A stretch of DNA of 49,404 bases from Planctomycetota bacterium. GTDB taxonomy: Bacteria > Planctomycetota > UBA1135. Within the stretch, counting starts at the first letter, position 1. Every line of letters begins with the position of its first letter. The translations under genes were made by a program, and so were the position numbers. The notes below the pieces were generated by a model. The model saw only the letters and a program-made list of their open reading frames with translations, was not told the DNA's origin and did no database searches. Shown here in pieces: positions 32,137 through 40,428 of the stretch. The stretch spans positions 1 to 49,404 of the forward strand of contig JAJRZS010000071.1 of the NCBI GenBank assembly GCA_024275135.1. Reading direction: 5' to 3'.

Positions 32137-34209
32137 TCAATTGCCCTTGGCAGGAAGGCTGTCCTCGTAAACCATCCAGTCGGCCAGGGATAGAGCTGCC
32201 TGGTAGTATCTGAGCGCGGCGGCGGCACCTATGGGGTGATGCGTGGGCTCCAGCTCCAAGCTATCCCCAATCCAGCGCATGGGGTCGTAGCCTTCTTCGT
32301 GGATTTTGATGGCCCCGTCTTCGAGGAGCAGAAGGCCGGAAGAGTTGAAGCCGATATGCGTTGCGTTTTTGTCGAGCAGGCTGGAGCCAAGACCACGGTA
32401 GCGGTTGGGCCCGAGGCCGGCGGCATGAAACAAGGTGGGCACGATGTCCTTGTGCGAACCGGGTAGTAGCACATTTGGCTGAAACTGATGGCGGATGGCT
32501 TCAGGCATCCATAATAAAAAAGGCACTGCGCGCTCAAGCAGGATTTCTTGATGGGCAAAGGGAATGCCTATGCCCGCTGTGTGATCACCGGTGACGCCAA
32601 TCACGCAGTGTTGAATCAAGCCGGTTTGTTGGAGTTCTTGCAGCCAGTTCCCAAGCTGGTGGGCGGCGTAGCGATAGGTTTCCAGCTGTGCTTTCTGGGT
32701 TTCATCCAAGGGGCCAGTGCGTGCTAGCAGACGGTCGGGGGGACGCAAAGCAGGTAGGCTCCAGCTTGCAGGTAAATGATGTGGTGGATGGTTGGTGGTG
32801 GTGAACGCAACAAGAAAGAGTGGTTTTTCGGCATGTTCGAGGCGATCGGCAATAGCGCGGAACAGATGTTCATCCCAAAGCCCCCACGGGCCGGCATCGG
32901 TCTGCGGATCCAAGTGGTATTGCTCTAGGATTTCCTCCATGCCCACCTCCTCTTGGAAACCTTGCAGAGGAAGAAATTGATCCAAGTTCCTCCAGTTCGC
33001 TGGTCCACCATAGAAAAATGCCGTGTCGTAACCTTGGTCGGCAAACAATTTGGCGCTGCTGGTGGCAAAACTTTTGTGGCGTTGTTCGGATTGGGATAGA
33101 TGTTTGGTGCCAGGGCGATAGGGCAAATCCAGTATGATGCCCAGAATGCTGCCGATGGAGATGTTGTCGGTTGGTAAAAACCGCTCAAAAAGGGCACCCT
33201 GTTCAAAAAAGGGTTGGGCCGGTCCAAGCAAATCAAAGTTAGGTGATTGATATTGCAGTAGATGAGTGGCAAAGCTTTCCATGACCACGAGGACCACATG
33301 AGGTGGACGCTCCACATGGGGGGTGGGTGTCATCGCTTGCACGGGGAGTCGCTGCAACAAAGGACCTTGGTTTGCCGCGCTATGTCCTTGCGTAAATTGC
33401 TCTATGGCAGCTTGGGCATCTAAATCAAAACCATAACGGCGAGCCGTGGAAAGGGAATTTTCGCTGATACGCGTCCACAAAGTTTCGGCAAGTTTCTCCA
33501 CGCCATTTTCGGGAATGGTGCGCACGAAAGCCGTTTGTGGAACTTCCTGATCAAGGCTGACGAAAATTGGAGTGAGAGGAAGCGAGCATAACACCACAGC
33601 CAACATGCTGTGAGCCACAATATGTCGATTTAAGGCGAGGTCGACCTGTTCGGCTTCGGGTTGCGTAGAGGCGTGAAGGAAATCGGTGAAGTGAAAGGCA
33701 CGGCGGATGATGCGCAGCACGATATACTCCAGAATCAGACCTACCAACAGATAGAGGAGCAATGGGTAGGTTTGCCAGGCGCTTAATAAAACAGCACCGA
33801 TATCGTCTTCAATAGCGCCAAAGGCAAGGATATTGAAGCGCGAGCCAAAATAGGAGTAGTAGATTTGTTCGGAAGCCAGGGCAATGACGATGACCGAGGT
33901 GCCCAGGAACCAATAGGTGGAAGTGCGTCGTAACCAGGATTTCCAGCGCTGGCGATCGCGGTCGCGCATCCACATCAGCGAGAAGGTTGGAGGAAGGGCA
34001 AACAACAACAAAATGCGCAAGTCGTGGAGGGCGCCAAAGGCGAAGGCCACGGGGAGCGAACCAAGGAAATCGCGCCAAATTTCGGGGTGGGCGAATTGAA
34101 TAGTGAACAAGAGCCGAAACCCCGACATAACCACGAGCAAGGCGCCCACCAACCACCAGGTACGTTTGATGGAAGTGAGGATGGCGTTGCGGAGGCGAAT
34201 CTCGCTCAT
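32137..34209 (-). CDS. Membrane phosphoglycerol-transferase-like protein (LtaS/OpgB superfamily)
   Basis: A 690-residue protein with about five N-terminal membrane segments (residues 15-215) and an external alkaline-phosphatase-superfamily domain. Metal-site motifs are VVLVVMESFATH (Glu), GDHTAGIGIP (Asp/His) and PGSHKDIVPTLFH. At the nucleophile position the sequence reads DNISIGSILGIILDLP, with Ser where LtaS-type enzymes usually have Thr. Family members move sn-glycerol-1-phosphate, phosphoethanolamine or related groups onto glycans, lipids or teichoic acids outside the membrane. The ATG at 34209 overlaps the glpK stop (ATGA), and upstream residues in the open frame are not needed. Coupling to glycerol kinase supports a phosphoglycerol substrate, which is an inference. 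Confidence 0.85.
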   Translation of the reverse strand: MSEIRLRNAILTSIKRTWWLVGALLVVMSGFRLLFTIQFAHPEIWRDFLGSLPVAFAFGALHDLRILLLFALPPTFSLMWMRDRDRQRWKSWLRRTSTYWFLGTSVIVIALASEQIYYSYFGSRFNILAFGAIEDDIGAVLLSAWQTYPLLLYLLVGLILEYIVLRIIRRAFHFTDFLHASTQPEAEQVDLALNRHIVAHSMLAVVLCSLPLTPIFVSLDQEVPQTAFVRTIPENGVEKLAETLWTRISENSLSTARRYGFDLDAQAAIEQFTQGHSAANQGPLLQRLPVQAMTPTPHVERPPHVVLVVMESFATHLLQYQSPNFDLLGPAQPFFEQGALFERFLPTDNISIGSILGIILDLPYRPGTKHLSQSEQRHKSFATSSAKLFADQGYDTAFFYGGPANWRNLDQFLPLQGFQEEVGMEEILEQYHLDPQTDAGPWGLWDEHLFRAIADRLEHAEKPLFLVAFTTTNHPPHHLPASWSLPALRPPDRLLARTGPLDETQKAQLETYRYAAHQLGNWLQELQQTGLIQHCVIGVTGDHTAGIGIPFAHQEILLERAVPFLLWMPEAIRHQFQPNVLLPGSHKDIVPTLFHAAGLGPNRYRGLGSSLLDKNATHIGFNSSGLLLLEDGAIKIHEEGYDPMRWIGDSLELEPTHHPIGAAAALRYYQAALSLADWMVYEDSLPAKGN

Positions 34210-35699
34210 GGCAGGCTTAGTGTACGCTTTACCGCCTGCCGCCACTTGTGGTAACGACTTTCGCGCTCGCCAGCAGATAGTTTGGGGTCGAAGCGCGCCG
34301 ATTCCTGGTGCAAGAACGGGGCGACCTCTTGCAAGCTGCAAAGCGAAGATTGCAAGGCTGCGCAGAATGCGGCACCGGTGGCCGTGGTTTCCAGATTGTT
34401 GGGGCGGACAATGGGGATGTTAAGGATGTCAGCCAGAAACTGAAGGAACCACAAATTATTGCATAGACCTCCGTCTACGCGTAGCTCGCTAGGCATTTGT
34501 GCGCCATCGGCACGAGCCGTCTCCAACAAATCCCGGGTTTGAAAACAGGTTGCTTCGAGGCCTGCGCGCACGATTTCGGCAGGGCCAGTGCCACGGGTGA
34601 CGCCGAGCAGAGCGGCGCGGGCGTTGGGGTCCCACCATGGAGCGCCTAGGCCATTGAAGGCGGGAACCAAATAGACCTCTGCATTAGGGTCGGCTTGGTG
34701 GGCCATCGCCTCTGTTTCCGTTACATCCTGAAAAAGATGCAAGCCATCACGCAGCCATTGCATCGTGGAGCCAGCAGAAAAAATACTTCCTTCTAATGCA
34801 TAGTGGGTAGTTTCGGCGTTTTGCCAAAGCACCGTGGTGAGCAGGTTTTCACTTTCAACCAAGCAATTGCTGCCGGTGTTTTGCATAGCAAAAGCGCCCG
34901 TGCCAAATGTGCATTTCATAGAGCCGGGCGTAAAACAGCCCTGGCCCAAGGTGGCGGCTTGTTGGTCGCCGAGAATGGCGCCGATGGGAATAGAGCGACC
35001 AAACAACTTGGCTGCGGTATGGCCAAACAAGCCACAGCTAGGAAGAACCTCGGGCAGCAGGGAAGGAGGAATTTGAAACTGCTCACACAACCATGGATCC
35101 CACCTTTGCTGTTGCAAATGATAAAGCAAGGTGCGCGAGGCATTGCTGGGATCGGTGGCATGTACCTGGCCGCCACTGAGATTCCACAATAACCAACTAT
35201 CGATGGTTCCCACAGCGAGGTGGCCTTGCTCGGCCTGGGCTCGGGCACCATCCACATGCTCGAGCAACCAGGTAATTTTTGTAGCGCTGAAATAAGGGTC
35301 GAGAAGCAGACCAGTACGTTGTCGAATTTCAGCTTCTAGCCCCTGGGATTTTTTTCTGGCGCAATCCTCGGTGGTGCGTCGGTCTTGCCAGACAATAGCG
35401 GGATGCAAGGCTTCGCCGCTGCGGCGATCCCAAAGCACGATGGTTTCGCGTTGGTTCGTGATGCCCAAAGAGGCAACCCTGGACAAACTTCCCGGGTAAT
35501 CGGCAAAGACCTGTTGGCACACATCCAAGGTATGCTGCCAAATAAGGTGGGGATTATGTTCTACCCATCCAGCTTGGGGAAAGGATTGTGGAAGTTCTTT
35601 GTGGGCTTGGCCGACCATGCCAAGGCAGGCGTTAAAGAGCAAGGCCCGGGTGGAGGTGGTGCCTTGGTCGATGGCGAGGAAAAGTGGCTGGGTGTTCAC
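34206..35699 (-). CDS. glpK: Glycerol kinase
   Basis: A 497-residue FGGY-family kinase (glycerol plus ATP to sn-glycerol-3-phosphate) of normal length. It starts GTG at 35699, overlapping the preceding stop as GTGA, and opens with LFLAIDQGTTSTRALLF, the ATP-binding phosphate-1 motif. WVEHNPHLIWQHTLDV, GITNQRETIVLWDR, GTIDSWLLWNLSGG and AFNGLGAPWWDPNARAALLG are GlpK signatures. The open frame before 35699 is non-homologous and shadows the upstream gene. No glpF or glpD is near. The neighbours are instead a phosphodiesterase and a phosphoglycerol-transferase-like enzyme. Confidence 0.95.
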   Translation of the reverse strand: MNTQPLFLAIDQGTTSTRALLFNACLGMVGQAHKELPQSFPQAGWVEHNPHLIWQHTLDVCQQVFADYPGSLSRVASLGITNQRETIVLWDRRSGEALHPAIVWQDRRTTEDCARKKSQGLEAEIRQRTGLLLDPYFSATKITWLLEHVDGARAQAEQGHLAVGTIDSWLLWNLSGGQVHATDPSNASRTLLYHLQQQRWDPWLCEQFQIPPSLLPEVLPSCGLFGHTAAKLFGRSIPIGAILGDQQAATLGQGCFTPGSMKCTFGTGAFAMQNTGSNCLVESENLLTTVLWQNAETTHYALEGSIFSAGSTMQWLRDGLHLFQDVTETEAMAHQADPNAEVYLVPAFNGLGAPWWDPNARAALLGVTRGTGPAEIVRAGLEATCFQTRDLLETARADGAQMPSELRVDGGLCNNLWFLQFLADILNIPIVRPNNLETTATGAAFCAALQSSLCSLQEVAPFLHQESARFDPKLSAGERESRYHKWRQAVKRTLSLP

Positions 35700-36724
35700 C
35701 TCGGTAGAGAAGGGCGAAGAAATTTTTGGCTGGCAGCGGACAAATCTTGGGTTGGGTTGACGGTAGCGCTTGGCAGTGGCGGCAAACCAAGAAGCGCCAA
35801 GCACAAATTGGCTACGTCGGCATTGCGAATGGGAGGAAGTTTTTGTTGGGTGGCCACAGGGTCGACACCGGGGTTGAGACGAGTGTTGGCGCAAATCGCA
35901 TAGAGGTCGGCGGGGACGGCCTGCGGTGTCCAAAGGAGCAAAGGGATGCGGGTATTGCTGAGCAACAGGCCATGTCCAGTATGATTGTGCCAGGGGATGC
36001 CGCCGCCGTGGTCGGCGCAAAGTACGAAGACCGTATTGGATTGGAGTTGGGGGTGTTGGGCTACGGCATCCATGAGTTCTCCCAACTGTTTGTCTACTTC
36101 CTGGACCGCCCGAAAATAGGGAGAGCCTGGGCTTAAGTTCCAACCGGCACGGTGGCCGGCATCGTCGGGACCGCGAAAATGTAAAAACAAAAAGGAACGC
36201 GGATGTTTGGGGTTGCGGAGGAAGGCGAGGCTTTGGGCGACTTGCTGTGCGGGGTCCACAAGGAGAGAAACCTCGTCAATTTGGTTTTCCCCATCACGAT
36301 TCCAAGAGTTGCGAAACAACACGAACTTCGATTTTGAGGCGAACATGGCGGTGACAATGCCTGCCTGATGCATAGGCTGAAATAAGCTGGGGAGGATTTG
36401 GCCGTGTTGGTCATGCAAAGTTGCGTCGGGTTCCGGGTCGACATTGATAGTCCAATGATGGCCAAGAGGACCGTCAACCAATCGACCAGTAAGCATGTCG
36501 ACATGATTTGGCAGAGTAACCGAAGAGCTAGGGTCGCAGCGCGCATTCAAACTATGCGGGCCTTGTTTGAGCCGCTGGAAGTTGGGGGTACGAACGCCGC
36601 CATCAAGTAACAAGGCTTCACTTGCCAGGCCGTCTACACTAATGAGGACGACATGTTGAAAAGGAGGAAGTTCGCCGGTGTTTGGCGTCAGTGCTTGCGC
36701 CAAATAAATCCAGAGGAGCCACAT
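35696..36724 (-). CDS. Exported NPP-type (type I) phosphodiesterase, alkaline phosphatase superfamily
   Basis: A 342-residue protein. Starting at 36724 gives a short signal sequence (MWLLWIYLAQALT), with the stop of the upstream gene 1 nt away. The frame to 36772 is less likely. Metal and nucleophile motifs of the nucleotide pyrophosphatase/phosphodiesterase family are present: LISVDGL (Asp), SVTLPNHVDMLTG (Thr nucleophile), RGPDDAGHRAGW (Asp and His), CADHGGG, and HTGHG. Such enzymes cleave phosphodiesters such as nucleotide sugars, glycerophosphodiesters or phospholipid headgroups outside the cytoplasm. The product overlaps glpK (GTGA), suggesting release of a glycerol-containing compound. 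Confidence 0.87.
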   Translation of the reverse strand: MWLLWIYLAQALTPNTGELPPFQHVVLISVDGLASEALLLDGGVRTPNFQRLKQGPHSLNARCDPSSSVTLPNHVDMLTGRLVDGPLGHHWTINVDPEPDATLHDQHGQILPSLFQPMHQAGIVTAMFASKSKFVLFRNSWNRDGENQIDEVSLLVDPAQQVAQSLAFLRNPKHPRSFLFLHFRGPDDAGHRAGWNLSPGSPYFRAVQEVDKQLGELMDAVAQHPQLQSNTVFVLCADHGGGIPWHNHTGHGLLLSNTRIPLLLWTPQAVPADLYAICANTRLNPGVDPVATQQKLPPIRNADVANLCLALLGLPPLPSATVNPTQDLSAASQKFLRPSLPR

Positions 36725-36725
36725 G

Positions 36726-37880
36726 CTAGAGTTTTTTGCGAGGTTTTGGATCTTTGACGGGATAGGTAGCAAGCACCCACTGACGCCATGCCTGCTCCAC
36801 TTGAAGCAGGCTCATGTCGAGGTTCTCGCGCAACAAATCCCGGGTAGGACGCTTATCTTTGTAGCCTATAAGCAAAGGCTTAATGGCTTGCGGGTGCTCT
36901 GCCACCAACCAATCATAAAGACTCCAAGATAGGACATGCTCTTCTTCCCATAAAGTGCCCGACAATTTTTTCATCAAGCCAGGCAAAAGGTTTTCCTTAT
37001 GCTTCTGAAGGTATTTGCGCACGGCAACATGCCACTTGCCATCTTCGTAGTCGAGATTTGCCTTGGCTTCGTCGATGCAATAGGTGCTAATGCGACCAAA
37101 CAACTTATCTTCGAACCAATGCGCCGCACCGTCGTCAAACCATCCAGCTTTTTGCCGCCCTATCCATTGCGGGCGAAAGGCGTTGCTCAAGAGCATATGG
37201 ATGCCGATGTGAACACCATTGGATACGATGGCCATGGCGTCGTTTTTCAGCCCTTCTTCGCCGGTCCAGCAGGAATAGGTGGGTTCGGTGCCATAGAGGG
37301 TGAAGCCGCCCTTGTCGTTCACCTCCAAGATTTCCCGCATCACCTGAACATGGTCATCCAACTCTCCCCAAAACCAAATGTTGGAACGATGGGCGTAATG
37401 GAAAAGTTTGGCCTGCAGTTGTTGATCGAGTAACTCGGCGGCTTTTTCGGCTTCCGTGGCCAAAGCATGGGCAACCTCGTGGGCGGACATATTCCTTGGC
37501 CCGTCTTTGAACTTCTTTCCGCTCAACAGAATGTCGAAATGCGGGGTGATGATGCGCACCATCGTTTGGTCTAATAGTTTTTGTGGCGCATTCGGGCGTT
37601 GGCGGAAAGCTTCGACTCTAGCTAAGCGTTCTTCGAGCGCGGGAATATCCGGGCCACTGCTACAGCGATTGCAATCCACACCGAGCCCGCCTTGGCAGGT
37701 TGGGCAATCGGCGGCCACAGAACAATAAAGAACCTCCTTTTCTGCTGCCAACAGCTTTTTATGCTTGCTGCAGGTTTTGACGCCGGTGTGTTGGCAGACA
37801 TTACAGCCGGTGCCAAGGCTCTCCTCTTGAGCCCAGGATGAGGTGCTGAACACCAGGAGGAGAGCTAGAATCAAGCGCAT
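36726..37880 (-). CDS. Secreted Cys-rich protein of unknown function, paralogue of the protein at 29813-31045
   Basis: A 384-residue exported protein with signal peptide MRLILALLLVFSTSSWAQ (start 37880). Directly after it comes a cysteine-rich segment with CNVCQHTGVKTC and CPTCQGGLGVDCNRC, about ten Cys in all, arranged like a DnaJ-type or double zinc ribbon. That part is missing in the paralogue. The rest resembles the paralogue: QTMVRIITPHFDILLSG, then a helical region with MSAHEVAHALATEAEKAAEL, GWFDDGAAHWFEDKLFG in place of a gluzincin E-G-A motif, and HVLSWSLYDWL. HEVAH at about residues 145-149 fits HExxH, so a zinc peptidase cannot be excluded in this copy. It is 7 nt downstream of the secreted protein at 38826. 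Confidence 0.75.
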   Translation of the reverse strand: MRLILALLLVFSTSSWAQEESLGTGCNVCQHTGVKTCSKHKKLLAAEKEVLYCSVAADCPTCQGGLGVDCNRCSSGPDIPALEERLARVEAFRQRPNAPQKLLDQTMVRIITPHFDILLSGKKFKDGPRNMSAHEVAHALATEAEKAAELLDQQLQAKLFHYAHRSNIWFWGELDDHVQVMREILEVNDKGGFTLYGTEPTYSCWTGEEGLKNDAMAIVSNGVHIGIHMLLSNAFRPQWIGRQKAGWFDDGAAHWFEDKLFGRISTYCIDEAKANLDYEDGKWHVAVRKYLQKHKENLLPGLMKKLSGTLWEEEHVLSWSLYDWLVAEHPQAIKPLLIGYKDKRPTRDLLRENLDMSLLQVEQAWRQWVLATYPVKDPKPRKKL

Positions 37881-37887
37881 AGGGTGG

Positions 37888-38826
37888 CTATTGCACCCAA
37901 GAGCCAAACACATTGCTGGCTCGACCGACTTCCACGCATTGCAGCCAAACCGACTTCAAGGCGAGGTTACCAGGAATGGCGATGCTGAAGCTGCCATTGC
38001 CCGAGGCATCGGCGGTAGCACTACCCGCTTGCACGGGATTGGCGATGCCCAAGGTGACGCCAACGGGAGGAATGAATACCGAACCGCGTCCAGCTAGGCT
38101 GCCAGCCAAAAACACGGTGGTATTGGGGGTGGCTCCACTGAAGTTGAGGACGTTGCCGCCTAAGGCGAGAGGCAAACCGCCTTGCAAATGCAAACTACCG
38201 CTTTGCGTGCTGTCGGCAAAGGCATCCAGGGGGCCGTTGAAAGTGATATCGCTGCTCACGCCCGTGCCAGGATCCACGATGGTGACGGTGATATTGAGAT
38301 TGAGGTGAAAGGTAATGGTGTTGCCATTTTGGCTAACATTGCCGGTAACCACGGTAGGTGGAGAAATAACGCCGTAAATGGGCTCGGTGCCGCTACCAAA
38401 CAAGCCGCCCATGGTATTGGTGCCGGCGGTGGTGGTGAGGGTGAGGGTGGCGGTGAAATCTCCATTGGGTTGAATGGTGAAACTTGGAGATTGCAAATAG
38501 AACTCCATGTTTTGGATATCGAAGGTGGCGATAGGCGGAAGGAATGGAATGGGGTTTGGAATTTCGCCACTCAAGGTAGAGGGGCTCGTGAAACTCAAAG
38601 CGCCATTTAACGCTCCCGTAGTAAAGGGGGCATTGGCAGAGTCGAGAAGAATCTCCATTGTGCCACCGATGCGGAAGGTGGTTGGAGAAAGATTGACGTT
38701 GCCGATGCTGGTCGACACGCTCCAACTCACCACATTGTTGGGTTGGTCGAGGACAGCAGAAAATTGAGTGGTTTGCGCGCTTAATGGGACCGCGCAAAGA
38801 GCGAGAGGGAGCAGGATTTTGAACAT
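37888..38826 (-). CDS. Secreted beta-rich protein with C-terminal Planctomycetota-style module
   Basis: A 312-residue exported protein with signal peptide MFKILLPLALCAVPLSAQ. The mature part (about 20-225) is almost entirely predicted beta strands rich in Thr, Ser, Asn and Gly. There are long runs such as DFTATLTLTTTAGT and HLNLNITVTIVDPGTG, and no catalytic motif. The last 85 residues (from about FSGATPNTTVFLAGSLAG to SNVFGSWVQ) form a separate module, also seen at the end of the 998-aa protein at 41108-44104: a strand pair, then DASGNGSFSIAIP, then a LQCVEV strand. The function is unknown, and an envelope or extracellular structural role is a guess. Confidence 0.8.
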   Translation of the reverse strand: MFKILLPLALCAVPLSAQTTQFSAVLDQPNNVVSWSVSTSIGNVNLSPTTFRIGGTMEILLDSANAPFTTGALNGALSFTSPSTLSGEIPNPIPFLPPIATFDIQNMEFYLQSPSFTIQPNGDFTATLTLTTTAGTNTMGGLFGSGTEPIYGVISPPTVVTGNVSQNGNTITFHLNLNITVTIVDPGTGVSSDITFNGPLDAFADSTQSGSLHLQGGLPLALGGNVLNFSGATPNTTVFLAGSLAGRGSVFIPPVGVTLGIANPVQAGSATADASGNGSFSIAIPGNLALKSVWLQCVEVGRASNVFGSWVQ

Positions 38827-38841
38827 GACAAATCAGGAAGG

Positions 38842-38870
38842 GGGGAAGGCCGAGGAATTAGGCCTTTCTG
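38842..38870 (-). terminator. Weak hairpin after xth
   Basis: AAGGCC (38846-38851) and GGCCTT (38861-38866) pair around a 9-nt loop, extendable by two or three weaker pairs. It lies in the 90-bp gap between xth and the next minus-strand gene. No good T tract follows, so this is only a possible terminator. Confidence 0.3.
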
Positions 38871-38916
38871 CATCATACTCCGAATCCAGAGGGTTGGCAG
38901 CAGGGAAAGGCCTTGC

Positions 38917-39690
38917 CTAAAAGCGATAGTCCACAGTAAGCGGGGCGTGATCCGAGAATCTCTGGTCTTTGTAGACGGCTGCTTGCTGGGCTTTTTTTGC
39001 CATTCCTGGGGTGCAAACCTGATAATCGATGCGCCAGCCAGTGTTGTTCTTCCAGGCTTGGCCTCGATTCGACCACCAGGTGTAACCTTCGCCTTCCGCT
39101 TGCGGATAAAGTTGGCGAAAGACATCATGCCAGCCAAACTCCCCAAAAACTTGGCCCATCCAGGCGCGTTCGGCGGGGAGAAATCCAGATTTATCTCGGT
39201 TGCCACGCCAATTCTTCAAATCTTTCTCCGTATGTGCGATATTCCAATCACCACAAACCACAACATGGCGTTTGGATTTCCTTTTTGCCTGCAACCATGC
39301 AGCAAAGCGATCCATGCATCGATATTTGAATGCTTGACGCTCTTCCCTTGCCGACCCTGAAGGCATGTAAAGGGATACCACGCTCAAGCGTCCGAAGTCG
39401 GCTTGCAGAAAACGTCCTTCGCAATCGAAGATGTCCCAACCCAAGCCAACCTGCACGCGGTCAGGCTTCTCCTTGCTATATATTGCAACCCCGCTGTAAC
39501 CGGGTTTTTCCGCGCTGTGGTAAATAGTATGCATGCCTGCGGGGGATTGCATCACTGCAGTGAGTTGATGCTGTTGAATCCGCGTTTCTTGCAAGCACAC
39601 GATGTCTGCCTGCTGTTGGGGAAGCCATTCAAAAAAGCCTTTGCGGTCGGCAGAGCGAATGCCGTTGAGATTGAGGGTGACTATGCGCAT
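38917..39690 (-). CDS. xth: Exodeoxyribonuclease III
   Basis: A 257-residue AP endonuclease/3'-5' exonuclease of usual length. Motifs: LNLNGIRSA (Asn), VCLQETRIQQHQL (metal-binding Glu), SLYMPSGSA, CGDWNIAHTEKDLKNWRGN (Asp and Asn), GFLPAERAWM, YTWWSNRGQAWKNNTGWRID and SDHAPL (catalytic His). It repairs abasic sites. Its start lies 10 nt inside the end of the uracil-DNA glycosylase gene, so the enzyme that makes abasic sites and the one that cuts them are cotranscribed. Confidence 0.96.
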   Translation of the reverse strand: MRIVTLNLNGIRSADRKGFFEWLPQQQADIVCLQETRIQQHQLTAVMQSPAGMHTIYHSAEKPGYSGVAIYSKEKPDRVQVGLGWDIFDCEGRFLQADFGRLSVVSLYMPSGSAREERQAFKYRCMDRFAAWLQAKRKSKRHVVVCGDWNIAHTEKDLKNWRGNRDKSGFLPAERAWMGQVFGEFGWHDVFRQLYPQAEGEGYTWWSNRGQAWKNNTGWRIDYQVCTPGMAKKAQQAAVYKDQRFSDHAPLTVDYRF

Positions 39691-40403
39691 GGATTTTCTA
39701 AAGCGCCTAGGGCGCGCAGTTGTTTTTCGGCTTGTTCGGCCCAGCCTCGGTTGGCCATAGGGCTGGCAGGGCTCGGATGCAAAACAAAACCAAAGTCCAC
39801 TGCGGTTGCCGCCAAAACTTCACGGGCTTTGCGTTCGGCGAATTTGCCAATGCCGATGACCATTTTCGGCTGCAGCCAGGCAATGGTTTCGCGGAGGGCT
39901 TGGTCGCAGTGGTGAAAGAGAGGTGCTGCAGAGTCGGCGGGGAGTTTGTCAGGTGTAAGGTTGCGTCCGCTTTCTGCCATGAATACCAACGGGCAGTAGT
40001 TCAATACAAAAAATTGCTGAAAAAAAGCTTCGGCAGTGCCAAAACGTTGTTGTGCCCAACCCCACAAACGCTTGCCGCTTACTTCGGAACGGGTACAGGA
40101 AAATCCTTGGATGGGCCGCTTGGGATGTTGATGTTGGGGTGGCTCAACGGGTTTTTCAATTCCCATCCAATCGCGCACAAAACCTACTTCGCCGAAGGGG
40201 ACGCCGGTTTGCGCCATGCCCCATGGGCCTGGATTCATGCCAAGCAATACAAAGGGGACTTGGGGCTTGGCAAAGCGCCGCAAATATTCTTCATGCGGTT
40301 TGCGTGCGTAATCCAGCGGGTTATAAACATGGTGCACCGGCTCGGGGAAAGAGAGCGCAGCGACTGCTCGGGAGAGTTTGCGGTCCAGGGCAAGCAGAGA
40401 CAT
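39681..40403 (-). CDS. SMUG1-type uracil-DNA glycosylase
   Basis: A 240-residue glycosylase. VYNPLDYARKPHEEYLRRF and GMNPGPWGMAQTGVPFG are the SMUG1 signatures (the N of GMNPGPWGM is the catalytic-loop Asn). LHPSPAS near the end is the second active-site motif with its His. SMUG1 enzymes remove uracil and oxidised pyrimidines from single- and double-stranded DNA. The ATG at 40403 is chosen over 40430 because TACACT stands 8 nt before it and the longer start would overlap the divergent gene's start codon. It is translationally linked to xth. Confidence 0.92.
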   Translation of the reverse strand: MSLLALDRKLSRAVAALSFPEPVHHVYNPLDYARKPHEEYLRRFAKPQVPFVLLGMNPGPWGMAQTGVPFGEVGFVRDWMGIEKPVEPPQHQHPKRPIQGFSCTRSEVSGKRLWGWAQQRFGTAEAFFQQFFVLNYCPLVFMAESGRNLTPDKLPADSAAPLFHHCDQALRETIAWLQPKMVIGIGKFAERKAREVLAATAVDFGFVLHPSPASPMANRGWAEQAEKQLRALGALENPCA

Positions 40404-40428
40404 GGGGCGGGAGTGTACCCTTTTCGTC
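40404..40428. promoter_or_regulatory. Overlapping divergent promoter with very short leaders
   Basis: Around a central GTAC, the minus strand reads TACACT (40417-40412), 8 nt before ATG 40403. The plus strand reads TACCCT (40416-40421), 7 nt before ATG 40429. The two -10 boxes overlap, so both genes would be transcribed from the same few bases with almost no leader. There is no Shine-Dalgarno sequence on either side. Confidence 0.5.

Noticed and set aside
38781..39206. 141-aa minus-strand frame across the xth 3' end
   Set aside because: It overlaps the clear exonuclease III gene and the gap in another frame, and its composition is that of a shadow.
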